Shown here: one piece after another, positions 56,683-64,000 of the stretch
How the letters are laid out: every line of letters begins with the position of its first letter
How positions within the stretch are numbered: the first letter of the stretch is position 1
Translations under genes and position numbers: made by a program
The notes under the pieces: model-generated
What the model was told of the DNA's origin: nothing
Seen by the model: the letters and a program-made list of their open reading frames with translations, nothing else
Databases searched by the model: none
Assembly: GCA_965183855.1 (NCBI GenBank)
Contig: CBCYMI010000008.1
Span: 48,848-112,847, forward strand
From: CBCYMI01 sp965183855
Lineage (GTDB): Bacteria > Pseudomonadota > Alphaproteobacteria > Caulobacterales > Maricaulaceae
DNA length: 64,000 nt
Reading direction: 5' to 3'

Positions 56683-58161
56683 ATGATAAATAAAGAGACA
56701 ATTTTTGCCTGTGCGAGTGCTCAAACAAGAGCAGGGATTGCTGTGTTTAGAGTTTCTGGACGGCAAGCCTATTCTTGTTTGGAGGCATTTTGTGGAAAAA
56801 AAAATTTTGAAAATCGAAAAGTTTATTTTCAAACAATAAAACATCCTGTTTCGAGGGAAGAAATTGATAAGGGAATTATTCTTTTTTTTAAATCTCCAAG
56901 AAGTTTTACGGGAGAAGATTGTGTAGAATTTCATGTTCATGGAAGCCCTGCTATTTTAAAAGAGATGAGTCAGGCTTTTTATGATTTTGGCTTACGTCAG
57001 GCATTTCCTGGGGAGTTTTCAAAGCGTGCTTATATAAACGGTAAAATGGATTTGATTCAGGTTGAGGGATTAGCTGATTTAATTGATGCAGAAACAGAAT
57101 TACAACGAAAACAAGCTTATTTGCAAATGGAAGGAAAGTTAAGCGGTGTTTTTAAAAAATGGCGCCTTTATTTAGTAAATATGATGAGTTGGATAGAAGC
57201 GATGATTGATTTTCCAGATGAAGAAGATATTCCAGAGGATCTATCCTTAAAAATTAATCAATCTATAATGGAATTAATAAATGAAATGACCTTTTTTTTG
57301 GAAAACAAACATACAGGAAAAGCGATCAGGGAGGGTATAAAAATTGCGTTAATTGGCTCTACAAATGTTGGAAAATCTTCTTTATTAAATCGAATATTGG
57401 GAGCAGAAAAAGCAATTGTTACGGATATAGAAGGTACAACGAGAGATATTATAGAAGTTCGCACTATTTTATCAGGAATGGTAACTTGTTTTGCAGACAC
57501 AGCGGGGATTAGAAAAACAGATCATCAAATAGAAGCAGAAGGAATTAAAAGAGCAATTGATTATGCTCATAAAGCAGATATAAGATTAATGGTTTTAGAA
57601 GCTGAAAAAATGTCTGTTTTATCAGATTTGAATGATTTAATTTATCAAAAAGAATATTTAGATAGTAAAGAACAAATCTCATTGTTAAAAGAATATGATT
57701 TTGTTTTAGTTAATAAAATAGACCTTTTAAATGAAAAAAAACGTGTTTTTGCTCAAAAATCCTGTAGAGCAAAAACAGATTTTGAACAAAAAATATATGC
57801 TTATATAAGAAATATTGAGAATTGTTTTTTATATAAATTAGGAGAGAAACCACTTTTTGTTTTTGAATTGTCTGCCTTAACAGGTGAAGGTATTAATAAT
57901 ATTAAACAAGTTATATCAGAAGTAATTAGACTGAGATTTTCACTTGGGGAGAATCCGTATATAACCCGCGTAAGGCATCAAGAATCTATCAGAAAAGCAT
58001 TAATTTCAATAAAAAAGGCTAAGAATAATTTAACGCATTCAATTGAACTTTGTAGTGAGGATTTAAGAAGTGCAAAACAATCATTGGAAGAGTTAATAGG
58101 GCTGATAGGTGTGAATGATATCCTTGATAAAATCTTTTTAGAATTTTGTATTGGGAAATAA
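56683..58161 (+). CDS. mnmE: tRNA modification GTPase MnmE
   Basis: MnmE with MnmG makes 5-carboxymethylaminomethyluridine at wobble U34 of tRNAs. The N-terminal tetrahydrofolate-binding domain (IFACASAQTRAGIAVFRVSG, GEDCVEFHVHGSPAIL) is followed by the G domain: GSTNVGKSSLLNRIL (G1), GTTRD (G2), FADTAGIRKT (G3) and NKID (G4). The C-terminus ends in FCIGK, as required for catalysis. It has 492 residues, with a G-domain insertion (about 320-395) rich in Lys/Glu. Immediately after its stop, within 2 bp, an IS relic begins. mnmG lies 1.5 kb downstream instead of close by. Confidence 0.96.
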   Translation: MINKETIFACASAQTRAGIAVFRVSGRQAYSCLEAFCGKKNFENRKVYFQTIKHPVSREEIDKGIILFFKSPRSFTGEDCVEFHVHGSPAILKEMSQAFYDFGLRQAFPGEFSKRAYINGKMDLIQVEGLADLIDAETELQRKQAYLQMEGKLSGVFKKWRLYLVNMMSWIEAMIDFPDEEDIPEDLSLKINQSIMELINEMTFFLENKHTGKAIREGIKIALIGSTNVGKSSLLNRILGAEKAIVTDIEGTTRDIIEVRTILSGMVTCFADTAGIRKTDHQIEAEGIKRAIDYAHKADIRLMVLEAEKMSVLSDLNDLIYQKEYLDSKEQISLLKEYDFVLVNKIDLLNEKKRVFAQKSCRAKTDFEQKIYAYIRNIENCFLYKLGEKPLFVFELSALTGEGINNIKQVISEVIRLRFSLGENPYITRVRHQESIRKALISIKKAKNNLTHSIELCSEDLRSAKQSLEELIGLIGVNDILDKIFLEFCIGK

Positions 58162-58162
58162 A

Positions 58163-58954
58163 GGAGCCGTTTTATTTAATTAATAGATATTTTAATTTTC
58201 TGGTTATTTTCTTTTAGTTTTAGGTCAGTTAAACTGCTGGCACATTCCTTCAAAAGATATGCTTTAGGCGACATCCTTACACTTTGTATTTGTGGTATTT
58301 TCTTTGGTTCCAAAAGGTTTTAACTTCACTCATATAATTTATTTTTTCTGCAAACCGCGTTGAAGCTTTGACAAAACATGCTCAAAACCGCTTGGATCCA
58401 ACGCATGATATCCAAGCAATCTTTATAAACTCTGTATAAACTCTTTATAAATAATGTGATCCTAAATTATATTGTGTTCAATAAAGGGCATGATGGCTTA
58501 TATATAGCGCATAGGGATGAGCCGATCAGTTTGAGTTATAAGAACAGGAGACATATAATATCTGACTGGAAGCATATCCAGCCTCCCTTTTCGGATACAC
58601 CCTAACCAAAAACACCCTTTTTCCTGTCATATTTTTGCATAGCGCGTATTTCAAACACTTCTAAAACACCTCTCATCACATTAATTTTTTCTCCGAAACT
58701 GTTATGAGCTTTCGTCATGCTTTGATATGATGAATATCATCTTTTTAGAATATGATCCAAAACATTAGGAGATAAGGCAATTCTTTTGCAAAATCCTTAA
58801 AAGGCATAAGCTGATCTCTTAGATTTATACCAATCTGTTTGATTGTAGTATAATCTGCAATTATATTCGCAACAAGCTGTTCTATCAGTTTATGCACCTT
58901 ATTTCTTTCTCATCCCATTTCAGATAATACATCTTAGGAATTTGGGACATTCTC
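58163..58954 (-). mobile_element. Degenerate IS1595-like insertion sequence (copy 4), reverse orientation
   Basis: About 792 bp in reverse orientation, starting 1 bp after the mnmE stop. The end at the right (TTTGGGACATTCTC) and subterminal sequence ATCCCATTTCAGATAAT match the complement of the left end of copy 3. The end at the left (GGAGCCGTTTTATTTAATTA) matches the complement of copy 3's right end. The middle contains broken transposase-like sequence, more degraded and slightly longer than in the other copies. No clear target duplication was found. It separates mnmE from mnmG. Confidence 0.8.
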
Positions 58955-59686
58955 TAAAAACAAATTATATCATTTTTCTAATCGCTCTTTTTTTTCTTTA
59001 AAAAAATGATTCAATATTAAACGCTAATGTATAGAAATATTGGAACGGGTCTGGATTATCCAAAAATATTAGCTTTATTTGAACTAGATTATAGAAATTA
59101 TACAATTTTATAAAGAATATTTTGTATTTGGTGTACCTTATTAATTTTATAGCATCGCGAACACTATTTACCCCCTTTTTTATTATTGTATGTTTTTCCT
59201 AATTTTTTGCCTTATAGAGAAAAAAGTAATTTTTAATAGAGTAAAAAATGTAAATAATATCTATTTTTAAATTTACGGAATTATAAACCGAAATTAGATT
59301 TATATAGATTAAGCTTTTTCTTAATTTGTTGATTAAATGTTTCACGTGAAACATTCAAGATATACGTTTTTATGAATAATTCATTGATAAAATATAATAT
59401 CTTCAATATATAAATTGTTAATTAGAATTATTTTTTGCTAAAAAAAGGATGGTTTATTGCGAGATCAAAAATTTTTTGAATAGACAAAATTCAAGTTTTA
59501 TGTCAGTTTGTTTCTCTGTTTAAACCTTGTTAATATTTATCTAAACTATTTTAAAATGTTCAAGAATCTTATCATTTGTAAGAAATTGTTTAAATATATT
59601 TCTTTGAAAACAAAAAGAATTTATAAAATTAATCTGAGGTTATACTTGGTAGTTATGTTAATATATATGCCGTACAGGGTTTTGGA
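58955..59686. other. AT-rich gap between IS relic and mnmG, holding one parS site
   Basis: No gene is supported. A 61-residue open frame at 59508-59693 is Lys/Leu/Tyr-rich and overlaps the mnmG start; it has no recognisable domain. The gap contains parS site 1 (59338-59353). Its right part includes the mnmG promoter region, not resolvable by eye. Confidence 0.5.
59338..59353. promoter_or_regulatory. parS: parS site 1 (ParB-binding centromere site)
   Basis: TGTTTCACGTGAAACA is an exact match to the 16-bp bacterial chromosomal parS consensus, a ParB nucleation site. It lies between an IS relic and mnmG, about 7 kb from the probable origin. Confidence 0.95.
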
Positions 59687-61582
59687 ATGTTAAAAAATTG
59701 GGATGTTATTATTATTGGAGGAGGTCATGCTGGATGTGAAGCAGCAGCAGCAGCAGCACGTTTAGGTGTAGAAACGTTATTATTGACATATAAAAAAGAA
59801 AATATAGGGGAATTATCATGTAATCCAGCGATTGGAGGAATAGGAAAAGGACATTTAGTCAGAGAAATAGATGCTTTAGATGGTTTGATGGCTAAAGCAG
59901 CGGATGCTTCTGGTATTCAGTTTCGTATGCTTAATCGCAAGAAAGGATCTGCTGTATGGGGACCTAGAACGCAATCTGATCGAGCATTATATAAACATGC
60001 AATGCAGGCTTTTTTAGATAATATTGATAATCTAACGATAAAAGAAGAAATTGTTGAGGATATTTTCATAGATTCTGGGAGTGTTGAAGGAGTTATTTGT
60101 ACATCTGGGAATCATTATATGGGAAGTGCTGTTATCCTTGCAACAGGCACATTTTTAAATGGAAAAATTCATATTGGCGATGAATATTATTCTGCTGGAC
60201 GTTATGGAGAGAAAAGTTCCATTGCTTTATCGAAAAGATTATATGCGATGAACTTACCGATGGGGAGGTTGAAAACAGGAACGCCTGCAAGACTGGATAT
60301 GAAATCTATTGATTGGGATAGTTTAGATAAACAAAAGCCAGACAAGATCATTTATCCTTTTTCATTTATGAATGAAAAAATTACACTTAATCAAATCGAT
60401 TGTGGAATTACCTATACGACTCCTAAAACACATGAAATCATAAGAAAAAATATTTTTTTATCTTCTGTTTATAATGGTAAAATTTCTGGAAAGGGGCCTA
60501 GATATTGCCCCTCAATAGAAGATAAAATTATTCGTTTTCCAGATCGAACCGAACATCAAATATTTTTAGAACCTGAGGGGTTAAATAATTCTCTGGTTTA
60601 TCCTAATGGAATATCGACTTCATTGCCTAAGGACGTTCAAAAACAATTTTTGCAATCTATTCCAGGATTAGAAAATGTTGTTATTTGCCGTTATGGCTAT
60701 GCTATAGAATATGATTATATAGACCCACGAGCATTATGGCCTTCTTTAGCTTTAAAGAAGTATCATGGATTATATTTGGCAGGTCAGATTAATGGAACAA
60801 CAGGATATGAAGAAGCTGCAGCACAAGGTTTGTTTGCTGGATTGAACGCAGCAAGATATACTCAGAAAAAGCCTGCATTATGGTTAGATCGTTCTAGAGC
60901 ATATATTGGTGTGATGATTGATGACCTAATTAACTTTGGGGTGACAGAGCCTTATAGAATGTTTACATCAAGAGCAGAATATAGACTTTATTTAAGAGCA
61001 GATAATGCAGATATACGATTAACAGATTGGGGGATAAATGTGGGGCTTGTTCAAAAGAAACGTAAAGAAAAATTTAAGAGAAAAAAAAGCACTCTTATAG
61101 AAGCTGAAAAACAGGCAAAGTCTGTTTCTTTAACGCCAGATCAATTGCAAAAGCAGGGTTTAAAATTAAGCCAGGATGGCGTTCGTCGAACGATATATGA
61201 ATTATTATCCTATCCACATATTTCATTTGATTTAATATCAGAAATTTGTCCAGAGTTTGATCAATATTCTAGAGAAATAAAATCTCAAATTCAGATTAAT
61301 GCGAGTTATGAACATTATTTAAAAAGACAAAAACAAGATATAGAATCTTTCCGTGAAGATGAGAAAATTTATATTCCAGAAAACTTTGATTATGAAAAGC
61401 TTCAAGGATTGTCCAATGAAGCTAAAGAAAAACTAATTAAAATTCGCCCAAGAACGCTGGGACAGGCAAGAAGAATAGAGGGGGTAACACCTGGAACTCT
61501 TGCAACAATAGTGTCAAATTTGAAGAAAAAAAATAAAAAAAATGTTTCAAAAGAAGAGCACAAAAACAAAATTATACATTAA
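59687..61582 (+). CDS. mnmG: tRNA uridine-5-carboxymethylaminomethyl modification enzyme MnmG
   Basis: MnmG is the FAD- and NADH-dependent partner of MnmE in tRNA wobble U34 modification. The FAD motif is VIIIGGGHAGCEAAAAAARLG; the family segment LSCNPAIGGIGKGHLVREID follows with its essential Cys. KTGTPARLD, GPRYCPSIEDKIIRFPDR and QINGTTGYEEAAAQGLFAGLNAA (quoted in part: GTTGYEEAAAQG) are all present. It has 631 residues. The ATG is preceded by GGGTTTTGGA, a weak ribosome-binding site. It leads mnmG-rsmG-parA toward the segregation locus. Confidence 0.97.
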   Translation: MLKNWDVIIIGGGHAGCEAAAAAARLGVETLLLTYKKENIGELSCNPAIGGIGKGHLVREIDALDGLMAKAADASGIQFRMLNRKKGSAVWGPRTQSDRALYKHAMQAFLDNIDNLTIKEEIVEDIFIDSGSVEGVICTSGNHYMGSAVILATGTFLNGKIHIGDEYYSAGRYGEKSSIALSKRLYAMNLPMGRLKTGTPARLDMKSIDWDSLDKQKPDKIIYPFSFMNEKITLNQIDCGITYTTPKTHEIIRKNIFLSSVYNGKISGKGPRYCPSIEDKIIRFPDRTEHQIFLEPEGLNNSLVYPNGISTSLPKDVQKQFLQSIPGLENVVICRYGYAIEYDYIDPRALWPSLALKKYHGLYLAGQINGTTGYEEAAAQGLFAGLNAARYTQKKPALWLDRSRAYIGVMIDDLINFGVTEPYRMFTSRAEYRLYLRADNADIRLTDWGINVGLVQKKRKEKFKRKKSTLIEAEKQAKSVSLTPDQLQKQGLKLSQDGVRRTIYELLSYPHISFDLISEICPEFDQYSREIKSQIQINASYEHYLKRQKQDIESFREDEKIYIPENFDYEKLQGLSNEAKEKLIKIRPRTLGQARRIEGVTPGTLATIVSNLKKKNKKNVSKEEHKNKIIH

Positions 61583-61768
61583 TTGTGAGATATAAAAACA
61601 CTGTTTTTGGAATTTTAAAATATGCTTATTTATAATAAATAAACCGTTTAGATCCCAATTAATAAAGCAAAAACATATTCTTTTTTGGAGATATTAAAGC
61701 ATTCATTTTTTAAGAATATTTTTTTGATGATAGAAAGGATAGGTTTTAAGATTTGCTAGAAGCGTGCA

Positions 61769-61802
61769 TCACACAAATGTTTCACGTGAAACATTTGTGT
61801 GA
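61769..61802. promoter_or_regulatory. parS: parS site 2, embedded in a 34-bp perfect palindrome
   Basis: The exact consensus TGTTTCACGTGAAACA is at 61778-61793. Symmetry continues outward with no mismatch for 9 more bases on each side (TCACACAAA before, TTTGTGTGA after), making a 34-bp palindrome. It lies in the gap between mnmG and rsmG (61583-61913), where I see no gene. The extended symmetry may also act as a hairpin or terminator after mnmG. Confidence 0.93.
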
Positions 61803-61913
61803 ATAGAAATAAAGAACAGATCTGAAAATAATTTTTTAGAATTATTGTGTTGATATATTAAAAAGATAAATTGGAAGCTTATTTTTGAATAAAAAACTAA
61901 TTTAAATTGGAAT

Positions 61914-62756
61914 ATGGTTTTAATGAATCATTTGTTTAACTCAGAAGACTTTTATAATAAACTAAATGTTTCACGTGAAACATTATCTTTCTTTTCTAAA
62001 TGGGAGGAGGGCTTAAAAAACTGGAACCAAAAAACAAATTTGGTCAGTAAGAAAAGCTTATCTGAATTTTGGTTGAGACATGCTTTTGATAGTACTCAGC
62101 TTATTAATTTTTTTCCTAAACATGCTAAGTTGATTGTTGATTTTGGTTCTGGGGCAGGATTTCCAGCTTTAGCATTATCAATTTTGACCAGAGAAGAAAA
62201 ACACCCATCCTATATATTAGTTGAATCAAGAAAAAAAAAGATTATATTTTTAGAATCTATCATTAAAACGCTTAATCTGAAAAATGTATATCCAATTGCT
62301 GAAAGAATAGAAAACATTTATTATGATAGTAAGATTGCTGATATAAAAGAAGCCGTGTTTGATCAATATAAAGAAGGTAATTTAAGAAACAAGGAAAACA
62401 ACTTAAGAAATCATGATTTTATAAAACAAAAATGCCAAAATGCCCAAAAACAGAAACTAATTTTTAAATACCAACAAAAACTATATTTAAATAAGAAAAT
62501 AGATTTAATAACAGCAAGAGCATGTGCTCCATTAGATCGCTTGCTTTATTATGCGTATCCTTTATGGAATAATTCTTGTGAAGCTTTGTTTTTAAAGGGT
62601 GAAACAATAGAGCAAGAAATTGAGATGGCAAAGAAAAACTGGAAATTTACATATACATTAATTCCAAGCGTGTCGTCGGATTTTGCAAAAATTATAAACA
62701 TCAAAAATCTTAAAAAGAATAAATGGGAGTTAAATAACCGTAAGAATAAGCTTTAA
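61914..62756 (+). CDS. rsmG: 16S rRNA (guanine-527-N7) methyltransferase RsmG
   Basis: RsmG methylates G527 of 16S rRNA. The N-terminal segment NVSRETLSFFSKWEEGLKNW is followed by the SAM-binding LIVDFGSGAGFPALALSIL and VESRKKKIIFLESI. ITARACAPLDRLLYYAYPLW is the conserved end of the domain. It has 280 residues rather than about 205-220: a Lys/Asn-rich block of about 60 residues (roughly 135-194, containing NLRNK and NLRNH) lies between the SAM motif region and the ITARA segment. The DNA coding for NVSRETL contains parS site 3. Translation may start at the first ATG (61914) or at 61923. Confidence 0.94.
   Translation: MVLMNHLFNSEDFYNKLNVSRETLSFFSKWEEGLKNWNQKTNLVSKKSLSEFWLRHAFDSTQLINFFPKHAKLIVDFGSGAGFPALALSILTREEKHPSYILVESRKKKIIFLESIIKTLNLKNVYPIAERIENIYYDSKIADIKEAVFDQYKEGNLRNKENNLRNHDFIKQKCQNAQKQKLIFKYQQKLYLNKKIDLITARACAPLDRLLYYAYPLWNNSCEALFLKGETIEQEIEMAKKNWKFTYTLIPSVSSDFAKIINIKNLKKNKWELNNRKNKL
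61967..61982. promoter_or_regulatory. parS: parS site 3, inside the rsmG coding sequence
   Basis: An exact 16-bp TGTTTCACGTGAAACA lies within codons 18-23 of rsmG, coding for part of NVSRETL. This dual use of the VSRET segment as coding and centromere sequence occurs in other bacteria with rsmG beside parAB. Confidence 0.95.
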
Positions 62757-62852
62757 CATCCAATGACTATAAATTAAATAATACATCTTGATTTTTTAAA
62801 GATATTGGAAACAATGTTCGTTAACGGTTTTATTATATTCGCTTCTCTTAAA

Positions 62853-62868
62853 TGTTTCACGTGAAACA
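62853..62868. promoter_or_regulatory. parS: parS site 4, upstream of parA
   Basis: Exact TGTTTCACGTGAAACA in the 581-bp gap between rsmG and parA, with 5 further symmetric bases on each side (TTAAA/TTTAA), a 26-bp palindrome. The rest of 62757-63337 has no gene; an open frame on the minus strand at 63159-63395 is low-complexity and overlaps parA. Confidence 0.95.
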
Positions 62869-63337
62869 TTTAAAGTTAAAGACGATGTTTTAATTTTAAA
62901 CTTAAATTGAGTCGTGTGATTTTGAACCTTTTATTTTTAAAATAGGGATGTATCGGCAGTAAAAGAATAGGATATTAAAATAAATAACGATCTCGTTTTA
63001 ATGTGACGATTTTTAAAAAGCCTGGTTTTAAAAGAGATAAAAATGATATAATTAAACCTCTTATCTGATTCTGATCTTTGTTACCAATCAGGAGCTAAAT
63101 AGAGTTTGGCAAAAAAGTACGAGTGAATATTTTTAAGAGAGAACCAATTAATTTAAAGTCAAGACATTAGAATAATTGTTTCCATGTCATTAAAAAATAA
63201 AAACAGAAAAAATAAAGCGTAATATGATTTAAAACATAGGCTGAAACAAGAATCATAAAAAATATTTTTGAATTTCTTGAATAATTTAACTTCAACAAAT
63301 AATATATTATTTGTATGTTTTAAAATAGAGGTAATAT

Positions 63338-64000
63338 ATGCATATATTGGCTGTTGCAAATCAAAAAGGAGGTGTTGGAAAAACAACAACAACAATTAAT
63401 CTTGCAACTGCAATGGTTGCTGTTAAGAAGCGGGTTTTAATTATAGATTTAGATCCTCAAGGAAATGCATCTACAGGGTTAGGGGTTTCAGAAGAAAAAA
63501 GAAATCCAAATTCTTATGATTTGTTAAATGGAAAGATTCATTTCCAAGAATCATTGCATGAGACTCTTATAAAAGACTTACATCTTATTCCATCTTCTCC
63601 GAATTTATCTGGATTTGAAATAGAAAAAGCACAAGATAATCAAAGAGCATATTATCTAAAACGAGTTTTGAAGCATTATATTGAAAATCTAATTAAAGAA
63701 GAGAAATCTGTTTATGACTATGTTTTTATAGATTGTCCTCCTTCTTTAAATATTTTAACTGTTAATGCTCTTTCTGCTGCCCACTCAGCCTTAGTTCCGT
63801 TGCAATGTGAGTTTTTTGCTTTAGAAGGACTAAGTCAATTATTAAAGACTTTGCAACTTGTTAAAGAAAAGCTCAATCCTAAACTTGGGCTAGAAGGGAT
63901 TATTTTGACCATGTTTGACGGTCGTAATAATCTGGCGCATCAGGTAGAACATGATGTAAGAGAACATTTTGGTAAAAAAGTATATAAAACTGTTATTCCA
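63338..64000 (+). CDS. parA: Chromosome-partitioning ATPase ParA (3' end outside the window)
   Basis: ParA is a Walker-type ATPase that moves the ParB-parS complex to separate sister chromosomes. The deviant Walker A is ANQKGGVGKTTTTINLATA with its signature lysine; IIDLDPQGNASTGLG is the A' motif, and FIDCPPSLNILTVNAL the Walker B region. The window covers about 221 residues of roughly 260. AGAGG precedes the ATG at 63338. parB should follow outside the window. parS sites cluster just before it. Confidence 0.97.
   Translation, partial: MHILAVANQKGGVGKTTTTINLATAMVAVKKRVLIIDLDPQGNASTGLGVSEEKRNPNSYDLLNGKIHFQESLHETLIKDLHLIPSSPNLSGFEIEKAQDNQRAYYLKRVLKHYIENLIKEEKSVYDYVFIDCPPSLNILTVNALSAAHSALVPLQCEFFALEGLSQLLKTLQLVKEKLNPKLGLEGIILTMFDGRNNLAHQVEHDVREHFGKKVYKTVIP

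Noticed and set aside
59508..59693. 61-residue open frame before mnmG
   Set aside because: Low-complexity Leu/Lys/Tyr content, no ribosome-binding site, no recognisable domain, and it runs into the mnmG start.

Overview
The window is an AT-rich chromosome segment (estimated by eye at roughly 30-35% GC) from an alphaproteobacterium. Gene content and order support this: a dnaA-dnaN-recF-gyrB run, a RegB/RegA/Sco cluster, ruvCAB with a Usg protein nearby, a leuS-lptE-holA run with a DUF3576 lipoprotein, a Tim44-like protein beside secB, and the block ppsR-maf-aroE-coaE-dnaQ facing hemE-hemH-hemJ-rho-mnmE-mnmG-rsmG-parA. The closest fit in gene order is the Rhodospirillales/Acetobacterales side of the class, but genus cannot be given. 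Decayed genes, eroded insertion sequences and low GC suggest a host-associated lineage with genome erosion still under way.

Layout. 1-7.2 kb: replication genes on the minus strand (gyrB partial, recF, dnaN, dnaA), then 1.2 kb without a recognisable gene. 8.4-11.4 kb: a redox-control cluster (Sco protein, a regB kinase broken by nonsense codons, an intact regA regulator). 11.7-16.4 kb: sugar-nucleotide genes and the RuvABC resolvasome. 16.7-20.6 kb: usg, an insertion-sequence (IS) relic, a glycosyltransferase and an O-antigen ligase-like protein. 20.8-26.0 kb: holA, lptE, leuS and a DUF3576 lipoprotein. 26.4-31.3 kb: porin, a ThiE-like protein, a PLP-binding YggS protein, an L,D-transpeptidase-like protein and an OmpR-type regulator. 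31.4-32.9 kb: two transposase relics. 33.0-43.3 kb: hybrid histidine kinase, frameshifted tryptophanase, two paralogous AGCS amino-acid symporters separated by an IS relic, bioB, a phhB with a start-region frameshift and a short-chain dehydrogenase. 43.4-51.9 kb: another IS relic, a small heat-shock protein, smr, mltA, a Tim44-like gene, secB, dnaQ, coaE, aroE, maf and ppsR. 51.9-52.4 kb: the probable chromosomal origin. 52.4-64 kb: haem genes, rho, the tRNA-modification GTPase pair, rsmG and parA, all on the plus strand, with four perfect parS sites.

The main organising feature is the probable oriC at about 51.9-52.4 kb between ppsR and hemE, as in Caulobacter. Coding direction turns over there, a perfect DnaA box is present, and the parS/parA segregation locus lies 7-11 kb away. 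dnaA itself is about 45 kb from this origin and has Tyr where the arginine-finger Arg is expected.

I found no CRISPR array, phage, secretion system, defence island, tRNA or rRNA. The most interesting signals are gene decay in progress (regB, tnaA, phhB), six IS1595-like relics of which two sit exactly at gene 3' ends, a G17 tract inside one relic, and several long perfect palindromes in promoter regions.
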